From Dolichospermum planctonicum (GTDB lineage Bacteria > Cyanobacteriota > Cyanobacteriia > Cyanobacteriales > Nostocaceae), in the NCBI RefSeq assembly GCF_005402965.1, contig NZ_BJCF01000026.1, forward strand, positions 1 to 60,742: a DNA stretch of 60,742 nt. Direction: 5' to 3'. The notes below the pieces were generated by a model, which was not told the DNA's origin, did no database searches, and saw only the letters and a program-made list of their open reading frames with translations. This document shows positions 19,001 to 26,440 of the stretch, in pieces. Numbering within the stretch: position 1 is the first letter of the stretch; the number at the start of each line of letters is the position of its first letter. Position numbers and translations under genes: made by a program.

Positions 19001-19285
19001 ACCTTTATCGGTATAAATAATTAAATGTTCTTGACTATAACTAGTAACTTCTATATCAATCTTTTTTCTAATTTGAGAGTTGGGTAAAATCCCATTTTCA
19101 GGTAAACAATGATAAACCATTAAACCACGTTTTTGGGAAATAGCTTTTATGGTATAATTCTCCCCATTTACAGATAGATAAATAGGAGAAATATCAGCAT
19201 AATCCCAACCTAATTCCTCAATAAACAGCGATGTAAAATCCGCTAATTGCAGGTATTTTTTAACTTGACTACGATTGAATTTCAT
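16013..19285 (-). CDS. Eco57I-like adenine methylase/restriction protein, copy 2 (full-length)
   Basis: A 1090-residue Eco57I-family protein. About 145 N-terminal residues absent from copy 1 come first (LADFTSLFIEELGWDYADI, IWQWVRREPGKPVTSRE); a diverged nuclease or DNA-binding role is possible but no catalytic motif is assigned. Then come the helical region, MGAYYTKEDITEY, DPTCGSGAF (Asp494), a 21-residue insert relative to copy 1 (KLDLFSDMTRIDEKAK), NPPY (Asn742), a distinct target-recognition region, and the shared C-terminal tail. The ATG at 19285 is chosen because AGGAG precedes it by eight bases; the frame extends to a GTG three codons earlier. It probably methylates adenine in a specific site and may also restrict unmodified DNA. 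No separate endonuclease gene is nearby. Confidence 0.87.
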   Translation of the reverse strand: MKFNRSQVKKYLQLADFTSLFIEELGWDYADISPIYLSVNGENYTIKAISQKRGLMVYHCLPENGILPNSQIRKKIDIEVTSYSQEHLIIYTDKGQEKQIWQWVRREPGKPVTSRENHYYIHQSGEGLIQKLETIYISIKEEENLTLLEVTKKTKKAFDVDKVTKKFYDQFKKEYKTFLDFIDGIPVKFDQEWYASLMLNRLMFIYFIQRKGFLNNDLDYLRTKLNQCQEHKENNQFYSFYRYFLLKLFHQGLGNQNRNTELEALLGKVPYLNGGLFTVHYLEQTYPQITIPDTAFTQIFNFFDQYNWYLDERPLKNDHEINPDVLGYIFEKYINQKQMGAYYTKEDITEYISKNCIIPYLFDAVKSENYDFWNLLKDYPERYIYEAVKTGVNLPLPEHIAKGLNDVSQRQNWNQPADDNYGLPTEIWREYITRKTRYLEIREKLVNGEINHINDLITYNLNIRQFAEDVINNCQDPQFLYSIYDQLGKMSILDPTCGSGAFLFAALNILEPLYDACLEKMTSFLEDNDNNNKNKTIKQFRQILNDVKFHHNQRYFILKKIMLNNLYGVDIMEEATEICKLRLFLKLVAQVTPNHSLPNYGIEPLPDIDFNIRAGNSLVGFANYDQVKKAVEGSQQLKLDLFSDMTRIDEKAKRVSQVYQTFRDIQTSTVNGSDFTGTKQLLQESLDSLNEELNEYLAREYGIDVQKKQELEKWKLSHRPFHWFVEFYGIISRGGFDVIIGNPPYVEYSKVKKDYEIKGYQTEKCGNLYGLTIERSGNIAINKSYMGMIVQLPIVCTDRMISLQAYLMQYSDYLYFANFDDRPGKLFDGLEHIRATIVISQQNINCQDKKVYSTNYIRWYSETRNILFHNISYQNITNYLLKGSIPKINDGLGLSIFNKISNYQKISLNFLKNSDYIAYFHNAPQYWIRTINFIPYFWNEKEGNKISSQVKPIYLKTELDSLTVVAILNSSLFYWWFIILSDCRHLNMREIENFPVGLDKMSTDIKNQLITLTDKLMKDFQKNSFRKEASYKTTGKVIYDEYYPKLSKPIIDEIDKILAEHYGLTEAELDFIINYDIKYRMGKELEEDDN
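17378..18810 (-). repeat. Methylase core repeat, copy 2
   Basis: Direct-repeat partner of 13628-15060, in the same orientation and encoding the same core domain. The near-identity at silent positions points to recent duplication or continuing gene conversion, in contrast to the diverged target-recognition regions that follow. Confidence 0.93.
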
Positions 19286-19438
19286 AAAATGCACTCCTGG
19301 TATAAATAACTACAGCTTAACCCACCATTTTCAGTGATTTAAGTGATTTATATAGCGATAAAATACCTGTCTTCATCCTGTACATCCTGATTCTGACAGT
19401 GGATACTCAACATCATAGCATAGCGAGCCACATTATAG

Positions 19439-20020
19439 CTACATGATAGCTACATTGATAACATCCTCATATATATCTGTCATTTCTAAAATTAATCCAA
19501 CAGAATCTAAATGTAATTTATCATCACGATTAATCAAGGTTTGTATAGTCCAATTTCTTTTTTCATCTTGACGATAAACCTCTACCTTAACTTGATCCTG
19601 AGAAATCAAAATATATTCTTTCAAACTTGCTAAACTGCGGTAATTAAGAAGTTTTTCCCGTCTATCTATAGTTTCTGTACTTGGTGATAGGACTTCGATA
19701 ATTAAACAAGGATAATTCAAAAAATAACGGTCTTGATCTTCCGTGTCGCAACTGACGATGACATCAGGATAGTAAAATATAGTTTGATTCTCATTAGCTA
19801 AATTTATTCTTACCTTCATGTCTGACATGAAAACATTACAGGAACTACCCCGTAACTGAGAACGCAAACGCGAATAAACATTTCCAGAGATTATATTATG
19901 TTCTTTACTACCTCCAGCCATAGCAAAGACCTCACCGGCAAAATATTCATGACGAATATCGCTAGTTTGTTCTAATTCCAGATATTCTTCAACAGTGAAA
20001 AAGTAAAGAGGGGACTGCAT
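19439..20020 (-). CDS. Uma2-family (DUF820) putative endonuclease
   Basis: A 193-residue protein of the Uma2/DUF820 family, very abundant in cyanobacteria and built on a PD-(D/E)XK nuclease-like fold. Seen: FFTVEEYLELEQTSDIRHEY, the GEVFAMAGGSKEHN segment, YYPDVIVSC (the conserved Asp), LIIEVLSPSTETIDRREKL (the Glu-x-Leu/Lys strand) and the LASLKEYILISQD tail. The ATG at 20020 gives the usual family start; an in-frame extension to a TTG at 20098 would add repeats of KIIPE encoded by the 15-bp tandem repeats and is judged unlikely. Its cellular role is unknown for the family; a mobile-element or defence link has been suggested. It sits at the upstream edge of the methylase island. Confidence 0.88.
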   Translation of the reverse strand: MQSPLYFFTVEEYLELEQTSDIRHEYFAGEVFAMAGGSKEHNIISGNVYSRLRSQLRGSSCNVFMSDMKVRINLANENQTIFYYPDVIVSCDTEDQDRYFLNYPCLIIEVLSPSTETIDRREKLLNYRSLASLKEYILISQDQVKVEVYRQDEKRNWTIQTLINRDDKLHLDSVGLILEMTDIYEDVINVAIM

Positions 20021-20023
20021 AAT

Positions 20024-20083
20024 TATAATTTTTTCGGGTATAATTTTTTCGGGTATAATTTTTTCGGGTATAATTTTTTCGGG
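20024..20083 (-). repeat. 15-bp tandem repeat (TATAATTTTTTCGGG x4)
   Basis: Four exact 15-bp units ending four bases before the Uma2 gene start codon. Copy number may be variable, and the length keeps any upstream reading frame. Each unit holds a TATAAT-like core on the plus strand and an AAATTATACC motif on the minus strand, so the array may shape the promoter or leader of the Uma2 gene. Confidence 0.93.
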
Positions 20084-20236
20084 CTTGATAATTCTCAAAT
20101 TATGATCAAATCCTTTACCAATTTAACAATATAGCGCCAGGTATTTTTGGCTGCATATTGGGTATAAACCAGAAAAAACTTATTTTCCAACTTACCCCAG
20201 ATGACAGTTATGACCTGGACGCTGATTATTAGATGA

Positions 20237-20710
20237 TTATGAGACGTTCTTTTTCCGGGTATCACGCCAAACTTCGGCCATCCTTCCCCAGTTAGTGCTA
20301 AATTCAGCTAAACCGATCATATTTCCCGGTCTTTCCTCGTCCCAAGAAGCGGAAAGAACACCATAGGTAATTCCTACTACTCCTAAACCAAATAATCCCA
20401 TATTCACCAATAAAACGGCGATAGGCGGAAGTTGGATATGAGCTAGAGTAACTAGCAGATAGCTAACTACCAAACTAGCAATACCTAAAAATGTAGGAAT
20501 ACCGCAAAAAGCAGCCACTCTGCGAATCATGCGCTGGCTCACCACTTCAGGAATAGCCATTTCTTGTTTAGAATAACGACGTTGCTGTTGCGGTTTTTCC
20601 TGGGTTTCTTGGGTCTTAAGGACGGGCTGAGTTATAGCCTTAGCGGGTTTTTGACGCTTTTTGTTTGGTTCAAAAGGTAATTTACTACGTTCTGATTCTT
20701 CAGCAGCCAT
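20237..20710 (-). CDS. PAM68-like photosystem II assembly protein
   Basis: A 157-residue protein of the PAM68/DUF3464 family, homologous to the plant chloroplast PAM68 that helps early photosystem II assembly and chlorophyll insertion into CP47. The N-terminal 60 residues are charged and Gln/Lys-rich (NKKRQKPAKAITQP). Two membrane helices follow (about residues 72-92 and 98-122), then the conserved tail with SASWDEERPGN and EFSTNWGRM. It lies 12 bases downstream of rpsO, so the two are probably cotranscribed, an arrangement seen in other cyanobacteria. It acts in the thylakoid membrane. Confidence 0.88.
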   Translation of the reverse strand: MAAEESERSKLPFEPNKKRQKPAKAITQPVLKTQETQEKPQQQRRYSKQEMAIPEVVSQRMIRRVAAFCGIPTFLGIASLVVSYLLVTLAHIQLPPIAVLLVNMGLFGLGVVGITYGVLSASWDEERPGNMIGLAEFSTNWGRMAEVWRDTRKKNVS

Positions 20711-20722
20711 AAGAATTAGTTC

Positions 20723-20992
20723 CTAACCGCGAATACCGAGACGAGTAATTAAAGCTTGATATTTTTCCCGGCTACCTGCTTGGATGTAGGCTAAAAGACG
20801 CTTTCTTTGACCAATCATCTTCAATAATCCTCTGCGGGAGGAATGGTCTTTCTTATTAACTTGCAAATGTTTACTGAGTTGGTTAATCCGGTCAGTGAGC
20901 ATTGCTACTTGAACATCAGCCGAACCAGTGTCGGTTTCATGAACTTGGTAGCCAGAAATGATTTCTTGTTTGCGCTGTTGCGTCAGAGCCAT
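20723..20992 (-). CDS. rpsO: 30S ribosomal protein S15
   Basis: An 89-residue protein with the S15 signature: [61 protein letters not shown] and the C-terminal [12 protein letters not shown]. It binds 16S rRNA in the central domain of the small subunit. Length is exactly that of the family. It is the first gene of a two-gene unit with the PAM68-like gene. Confidence 0.98.
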   Translation of the reverse strand: MALTQQRKQEIISGYQVHETDTGSADVQVAMLTDRINQLSKHLQVNKKDHSSRRGLLKMIGQRKRLLAYIQAGSREKYQALITRLGIRG

Positions 20993-21126
20993 GATAGATT
21001 AGATCTTTATTGTTTGTAAATTTGTGTAGCAGTTTCCTATAATATCACACCCATCCATTCCTGTGGCAACTTCCTGATCAGGAGTCAGGAATGCAGCAAT
21101 CACCCATTACCGTCAACCATTACCGC

Positions 21127-21603
21127 TTACTCTGGTGATTTAAGAGCTTGATCTAAAATTTGTCTAGCTTGTTCGGCTTTTGATTTTGCTTCCTGGTAAC
21201 GGAGATTGGCCTGAGCAAAATTTTTGAGAACCTTAAAACCTTCTTTGAGATTGGTTATTTCTTCCTCGGTGACGGATTTATCAGTAAATAGCACATCAAT
21301 GGCTTTGCGAATTTCTAAGGCTTCTGTGCGTGATTCTTGGACTTTTAACTTTAAAGAAGCTAAATTACTGAGAATTTGCACCGCTTGGGTAATTTCATCT
21401 TCACGACTAGAAGTATCTGTAGTTGGTTCTTTGATTTCAATTAACTGTTGGGGACTAAATCCTGCTTCTAGTTCGGTTGGTAGTTCCCCTGCTTCCATAA
21501 GTTCCATTAGCTGATCCATTGCTTTGTCACGGGCTTTAGCGGAATCCTTACCAGGAACAATCAGGATAATTTCTGGACTTTGAGGAATAGTGTATTGAAC
21601 CAT
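21127..21603 (-). CDS. Conserved cyanobacterial hypothetical protein
   Basis: A 158-residue acidic protein without signal or membrane segments. The start MVQYTIPQSPEIILIVPGKD leads into a helical segment (KAMDQLMELMEAGELPTEL) and a long predicted coiled-coil half (EALEIRKAIDVLFTDKSVTEEEI, given here in part; then YQEAKSKAEQARQILDQALK). The pattern is typical of a cyanobacteria-wide hypothetical family of unknown role. It lies alone between rpsO and a divergent membrane-protein gene. No function is assigned. Confidence 0.65.
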   Translation of the reverse strand: MVQYTIPQSPEIILIVPGKDSAKARDKAMDQLMELMEAGELPTELEAGFSPQQLIEIKEPTTDTSSREDEITQAVQILSNLASLKLKVQESRTEALEIRKAIDVLFTDKSVTEEEITNLKEGFKVLKNFAQANLRYQEAKSKAEQARQILDQALKSPE

Positions 21604-21773
21604 AGGTGTATATATAAATTTCAGCTAATTGGTGATAGGTACGGAATAATGAATTAACCGCAGTCCAGAAACCACTATAAGGTATTATTGTATTTCCGAA
21701 CCGCAAAGACAAGAAATATTAGTTCAATTATACTTAATAAAGGTAAACCAAAATATAACAAAATGACAAATTT

Positions 21774-23039
21774 ATGACTCCCAATTCCGCCATTATGCGT
21801 TCTGTGGAACAACTGGGCTACCGCGTCACCGTTGGTGATGTGGCCACCCAGATAGGATTAAATATAGCTGAAGTCAATCAAGGTTTATTAGCCCTAGCTG
21901 CTGACGCTGGGGGACATTTACAGGTTGCAGAATCAGGTGATGTTGTTTACCAATTTCCCCGCAATTTTCGAGATATTTTACGCAATAAATACTTGCAAAT
22001 ACGGTTGAAAGAATGGTGGCAAAAAATCTGGTCTGTGCTATTTTACCTAATTCGGATTTCTTTTGGTATTCTTTTAGTTGCTTCTATCATTTTGATTACT
22101 GTGACTATTTTCATTATTATCACTGCTAGTTCAAATCGGGATGATGATAATCGCAGTGGTAGTGGTTCTAGAAGTAATAATTTCTTCTTTTTCCCTGATT
22201 TATTTTGGTATTTTAGCCCAAATTATGGCGATAATTACCAAGAACGACGGAGAGAAAAGGGCGAAAATAGTGAAATGAATTTTTTGGAAGCGGTGTTTTC
22301 ATTTCTCTTTGGTGATGGTGATCCTAATGCTAATTTGGAAGAACGCCGCTGGGAAGACATTGGGGCTGTGATTAGCAATAATCAAGGTGCAGTAGTAGCA
22401 GAACAAATTGCTCCTTATTTAGATGATATTGGCGAAAAATATCAACAAGAATATGAGGATTATATGTTGCCTGTGCTGGTAAGATTTAATGGATTTCCCC
22501 AGGTAAGTTCAGAGGGTCAAATGGTATATTATTTCCCAGAATTACAGGTAAGAGCTAGTAAAAAACAGCGGCGTTCAATATCTGAATATCTCCATGAATT
22601 TTCCTGGAAGTTTAGTGCAGCTAGTTCTGGACAAATTCTCCTCAGTGCGGGTTTAGGCGGAGTGAATTTTGTTGGGGCTTTGATTTTGGGAAATTTATTG
22701 AGAGATGGCACAATTGCGGCTCAAATCGGCGGATTAGTTGCTTTTGTGCAAGGTATTTATGGATTGTTATTGGCCTATGGTACAGGGTTTTTAGCCATTC
22801 CCTTAATTCGATATTTCTGGATTAAACGGCGTAATGATAAAATTACTACTCGCAATTATCAACGCCAAGAACGAGCTAGATTATTAGCAGGTGCGGATAC
22901 TTCTTTGCAGAAGAAAATCGCCTTTGCTCGTGAATTTGCAACGGAAAAAATCATTAGTAAAGAAGATTCTGTTTATTCCACAGAAACAGATTTATTAGAA
23001 CAGGAATTTCAGAATAAGCAAATAGGGGATAGGGGATAG
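21774..23039 (+). CDS. Conserved cyanobacterial/chloroplast-type membrane protein
   Basis: A 421-residue protein. The first 65 residues look like a winged-helix module (IMRSVEQLGYRVTVGDVATQ, NIAEVNQGLLALAADAGG, then GDVVYQFPRNFRDIL). A membrane helix lies around residues 90-115, then an Asp/Ser/Arg-rich loop, and near residues 285-350 two more helices flank a small-residue stretch (LSAGLGGVNFVGALILGNLL). The N-terminal arrangement resembles an uncharacterised plant plastid protein (At5g03900 type), from memory and not checked. The frame is intact. Role unknown; conservation across cyanobacteria and plants would suggest a photosynthesis-related or plastid-maintenance job. Confidence 0.65.
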   Translation: MTPNSAIMRSVEQLGYRVTVGDVATQIGLNIAEVNQGLLALAADAGGHLQVAESGDVVYQFPRNFRDILRNKYLQIRLKEWWQKIWSVLFYLIRISFGILLVASIILITVTIFIIITASSNRDDDNRSGSGSRSNNFFFFPDLFWYFSPNYGDNYQERRREKGENSEMNFLEAVFSFLFGDGDPNANLEERRWEDIGAVISNNQGAVVAEQIAPYLDDIGEKYQQEYEDYMLPVLVRFNGFPQVSSEGQMVYYFPELQVRASKKQRRSISEYLHEFSWKFSAASSGQILLSAGLGGVNFVGALILGNLLRDGTIAAQIGGLVAFVQGIYGLLLAYGTGFLAIPLIRYFWIKRRNDKITTRNYQRQERARLLAGADTSLQKKIAFAREFATEKIISKEDSVYSTETDLLEQEFQNKQIGDRG

Positions 23040-23085
23040 GTGCTAAGCCACGGGGACAGGTGCTACGCCACGGGGACAGGTAATT
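23026..23085. repeat. Dispersed intergenic repeat (GGTGCTACGCCACGGGGACA)
   Basis: Two copies of a roughly 21-bp unit, GGTGCTAAGCCACGGGGACA and GGTGCTACGCCACGGGGACA, preceded by short GGGATAG repeats, just past the stop of the membrane-protein gene. The GCTACGCCACG core recurs near 4170, 32060 and 53995, marking a dispersed family. Confidence 0.75.
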
Positions 23086-23141
23086 GGTCACTAACAAATA
23101 TTTCCCTGCTCCCTATTGCCTATTTCCTCTTGTAAGAGTGC

Positions 23142-24287
23142 CTATTTTGCTTGAATGGGTGTCAAGGCTACACCTTGATAGTAGTATCCTAAAATTTGTA
23201 GATGGTTTGCACCACGTTTTGCTAATTCATAAGCCCCCCATTGGCTCATTCCTAAACCATGACCAAAACCTAATCCCTGGAGGATAAAACTACCATTTGC
23301 GTCTTTATTCACAATGAACCGCGTACTTTTAATTTTTAGTGCGGTTCTCACTTCTTCACCTTGGAGAATTTTAGTGCCTTTATTACCGATGATTTTCAGA
23401 GTTTTGACACTTCTAAAAGGTGAAACATTTTCGATAATCATCTCTTTGACATTACCAATACCGAAAATTCTCGCACTAATTTCTCTGGGAGTGAAGGTCT
23501 TTGTCCAGTTACATTCTTTGATCTTTTGGTCAAAATCGGGAACGGCACGCAAATAAGGTACTCTGGTACTCCAGACATCTTCTACGTTTTCAGTGTGTCC
23601 ACCAGAACAAGCATGAAAGACGGAAAGAATAATTTGATTATTGTAAGTTAATATCTGGCCTGCTGTCTGGTCTGCTGCGTTGTAGGTTTTGGGAGATTCA
23701 CTGCTTACACCTTTATAAATTTGCCAACGATCTGGACTATCCCCTAAATCATACACCGGATTTCTTCTCTGTCTTTCGCGCTCATAAAGGGCATAGGTAC
23801 GGGCTGCTATGGCTTGGGCTTTGAGGGCTTCCTCCGGCCAGCTAGAATTCATTTCTCCACCAATGACGCTGTAGAGATATTCTTCTAAATCTACCCAGTT
23901 CACAGCAGTTAAGCCGTTACCTGTGGGTACTACTAAGGTTCTACCACGAAACCAGCGATCGCCAATATAAACATACCCCTTATTTGTCGGTTCAATCCAA
24001 AATAACCCTGATTGCCATCTATCTAAAGCCACTCCTCCCGCAACCGCTTGAGCGGGAAAGGGTTTCATTCCTGGTAATTCTCCTAGTGTCTTACCCCTAC
24101 TATCTTTAACAATAGCGGTTGTGGAAGCACCGACTTTTACCTGTTTAACTTCTCTTGCAATTGCCACACGCAGAATTACAGACGCTTGAGCAGGAGCAAG
24201 CAAGACAAACCAGAGCAGTATACCTATCCACCAATGTCTACCTTTAAGTTCAGAAAAAAAACTGCTTAATAATAGTTGAAATTTCAT
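23142..24287 (-). CDS. SpoIID/LytB-domain protein
   Basis: A 381-residue secreted or membrane-anchored protein with a signal-like segment at about residues 19-36 (IGILLWFVLLAPAQA). The SpoIID domain starts around residue 110: NWVDLEEYLYSVIGGEMNSS, PEEALKAQAIAARTYAL, then FHACSGGHTENVEDVW and the C-terminal GLGFGHGLGMSQWGAYELA, the strongest family mark. Sporulation SpoIID is a lytic transglycosylase acting on denuded peptidoglycan; cyanobacterial homologues do not sporulate and probably remodel peptidoglycan. The catalytic Glu is likely the one in IGGEMNSSWP. It stands alone, convergent with the preceding gene, and downstream of tRNA-Gln on the same strand. Confidence 0.9.
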   Translation of the reverse strand: MKFQLLLSSFFSELKGRHWWIGILLWFVLLAPAQASVILRVAIAREVKQVKVGASTTAIVKDSRGKTLGELPGMKPFPAQAVAGGVALDRWQSGLFWIEPTNKGYVYIGDRWFRGRTLVVPTGNGLTAVNWVDLEEYLYSVIGGEMNSSWPEEALKAQAIAARTYALYERERQRRNPVYDLGDSPDRWQIYKGVSSESPKTYNAADQTAGQILTYNNQIILSVFHACSGGHTENVEDVWSTRVPYLRAVPDFDQKIKECNWTKTFTPREISARIFGIGNVKEMIIENVSPFRSVKTLKIIGNKGTKILQGEEVRTALKIKSTRFIVNKDANGSFILQGLGFGHGLGMSQWGAYELAKRGANHLQILGYYYQGVALTPIQAK

Positions 24288-24383
24288 TTTAATTGTTTAA
24301 TCATAAGCGTCTACTGTTCACCTTCTATATACTTTTATATATTTGTACTTTTATATATTTGTATATATTTGGTTCTTATATAA

Positions 24384-24455
24384 CTGGGGCGCTAGGATTC
24401 GAACCTAGGGATGGCGGGACCAAAACCCGCTGCCTTACCACTTGGCTACGCCCCA
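24384..24455 (-). tRNA. trnQ: tRNA-Gln (UUG)
   Basis: A 72-nt cloverleaf on the minus strand. The acceptor stem is TGGGGCG/CGCCCCA with discriminator G. The D arm contains AGCCAAGTGGTAAGGC, the anticodon arm is GCGGG-TTTTGGT-CCCGC with anticodon TTG, and the T arm carries GGTTCGAATCC. The CCA end is not encoded. No intron is present. Confidence 0.97.
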
Positions 24456-24843
24456 AGGAATTAACTTTAGATAATATAGCAGTCCTTGTAGGATAATGTC
24501 AAGTGTTTTGGAAAAAAATTTTTTTTGCTGATGGGGAATGGGCAGTTAGGGGGTTTTTGAGAAAAAAAATATTTATTTATTACTGATTGCCAAAAAATCG
24601 GGAGTTTGTACAATGTGACATTTTCTAAAAAATTGTATTGATAGTAACAGAATTTTCCATGTCAAGATCACTCAGATAGAAATATAAAAAAAGATCAAAT
24701 TTTTAGTAAAATTTTAGTTAAGCTGATGTTAAGCTGACTAGAAAATTAGAATTTAAGTAACTTTTAAGACAGAAAAAAGTAGCGAAAAATACGAATTGTA
24801 TTGAATCAGGATCAACATCGTAGACGCAGAGGAAAGAACACAA
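24456..24843. other. Upstream region of amt
   Basis: About 390 bases between tRNA-Gln and amt. It is AT-rich and without a gene. It contains the NtcA box listed separately, and direct repeats ttaagctga at about 24718-24738. Confidence 0.6.
24779..24792 (+). promoter_or_regulatory. NtcA-binding site upstream of amt
   Basis: GTA-GCGAAAAA-TAC, an exact match to the GTAN8TAC consensus of NtcA, the CRP-family nitrogen-control activator. Its centre is 58 bp before the GTG start of amt. In a class II NtcA promoter transcription would begin about 41 bp after the centre, near 24827, leaving a short leader. The expected -10 box is poor. Ammonium transporter genes are known NtcA targets, which supports the call. 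Confidence 0.75.
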
Positions 24844-26232
24844 GTGTTGAAGAAATTAGTTATTACTGGGTGTTTAACTTTATTGATGCTGGGGGGGTTG
24901 TTAACAGGGAATGCTTGGGCTGCGGAGTCAACGGCTGCACCACCTCCCGATACGGGAGATACAACATTTATGTTGATCTCATCAGCCCTGGTATTGCTGA
25001 TGACACCCGGATTAGCGTTCTTTTATGGTGGGTTTGTGCGATCGCGCAATATCCTAAATACGTTAATGATGAGTTTTGTATTGATGGCCATTGTTGGAGT
25101 CACTTGGGTTCTGTGGGGTTATAGTCTTTCCTTTGCCCCTGGTTTACCTTTCATTGGTGGTTTACAGTGGTTAGGTTTAAACGGTGTTGGCTTAGAAACA
25201 ACAGGTTATCTGCAAGGTTCAGCCCCAGCAGAAGTGGTATCCTACGCGCCAACAATTCCCCATCAGGCATTCATGATCTATCAAGCCATGTTTGCTATTA
25301 TCACTCCAGCATTAATATCAGGTGCGATCGCTGAACGGATGAGTTTCCGTGCCTATTGCCTATTTGTAGTGCTGTGGTCAACGTTAATTTACACACCCTT
25401 AGCACACATGGTGTGGGCAAAGGGGGGATTTTTAGGTTTATATGGCGGTATAGGCGCTTTAGACTTTGCTGGTGGGACAGTAGTACATATTAGTTCTGCT
25501 GTTTCGGCACTAGTAGCAGCAATTGTCCTCGGTCCGAGAAAAAACTATCCAGATCGTCTGAGTCCTCCCCACAATGTCCCCTTTATTTTGTTGGGTGCCG
25601 GCTTGCTTTGGTTTGGTTGGTTTGGCTTTAACGCTGGTAGTGCCTTATCCGCTGGCACGGTGGCCACAGTAGCCTTTGTTGCTACTAATACATCTGCCGC
25701 CGCAGGGTCGTTAATGTGGTTGATTCTAGAAGCTACATTACGGGGAAAACCCACCGCTGTAGGGGCAGTCACTGGTGCGGTCGCTGGTTTAGTTGGAATC
25801 ACCCCAGCGGCAGGATTTGTCACCCCTCTAGCGGCACTTTTAATCGGTTTTATTACTTCCTTCGTCTGCTTCTATGCTGTCAGTTTCAAGCACAAGTTAC
25901 AGGTTGATGATGCCCTAGATACCTATCCTGTCCATGGTGTTGGCGGTACTATCGGGGCGATTTTAACGGCTTTCTTTGCCACAACTGAAGTTAATTCTGG
26001 CGGTAAGGACGGGGTACTCCGTGGTAACTTGAGTGAATTATTTGTGGAATTGGGGGCAATTGCTCTAGCCTATATCATTGCTGGGGTGGGGACTTGGATC
26101 ATTCTGAAAATTATTGCGGCTACAGTTGGTTTAAGAGTCCCAGATCAAACAGAAAATCAAGGCTTGGATATCCATGAACACGGGGAAGAAGGTTATAACT
26201 CCGAGTTCGCAGACCGAATCTCTAATAAGTAA
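24844..26232 (+). CDS. amt: Ammonium transporter (Amt family)
   Basis: A 462-residue ammonium transporter with a cleavable signal (about residues 1-26, ending GNAWA) and eleven membrane helices. Family marks: MTPGLAFFYGGFVRSRN, FAPGLPFIGG, the ALDFAGGTVVHISSAVSALV signature, LLWFGWFGFNAGSAL, and in the last third a conserved His in DTYPVHGVGGTIGAIL. Both pore histidines are in place (VVHISSA and PVHGVGG). The GTG start has AGGAAAG about ten bases before it. It moves ammonium or ammonia into the cell when nitrogen is scarce. The perfect NtcA box upstream fits nitrogen-starvation induction. No glnB-type gene follows. Confidence 0.95.
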   Translation: MLKKLVITGCLTLLMLGGLLTGNAWAAESTAAPPPDTGDTTFMLISSALVLLMTPGLAFFYGGFVRSRNILNTLMMSFVLMAIVGVTWVLWGYSLSFAPGLPFIGGLQWLGLNGVGLETTGYLQGSAPAEVVSYAPTIPHQAFMIYQAMFAIITPALISGAIAERMSFRAYCLFVVLWSTLIYTPLAHMVWAKGGFLGLYGGIGALDFAGGTVVHISSAVSALVAAIVLGPRKNYPDRLSPPHNVPFILLGAGLLWFGWFGFNAGSALSAGTVATVAFVATNTSAAAGSLMWLILEATLRGKPTAVGAVTGAVAGLVGITPAAGFVTPLAALLIGFITSFVCFYAVSFKHKLQVDDALDTYPVHGVGGTIGAILTAFFATTEVNSGGKDGVLRGNLSELFVELGAIALAYIIAGVGTWIILKIIAATVGLRVPDQTENQGLDIHEHGEEGYNSEFADRISNK

Positions 26233-26440
26233 TTTAATTTATTAGGGATATTTTAGGGATATTAATGTAGGTAAGAGGTAAGAGGTAGGAAAAATCTAAT
26301 ATCCTACCTATTCCTCTTCCCTGACTGGTGTTGTGAATATTTATGAAAAGAAATATGATTTTGATAAATTAAAATTTCCCATCTCAATTGCCTCCAGGCG
26401 CGAGAAAATTAAAAATAGTCATTTTAGTCACCAAGTCCAA

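Noticed and set aside
20021-20098. Longer Uma2 protein starting at TTG 20098
   Set aside because: The extension is only tandem repeat-encoded KIIPE units; the family start at MQSPLYFFTVEEY is well supported.
25545-25823. Minus-strand frame inside amt
   Set aside because: Shadow frame of a well-supported gene on the opposite strand, without its own signals.
26333-26440. N-terminal extension of IspH to 26333
   Set aside because: Non-ATG start and 36 residues without similarity; cyanobacterial IspH begins at MDTKAFKR.
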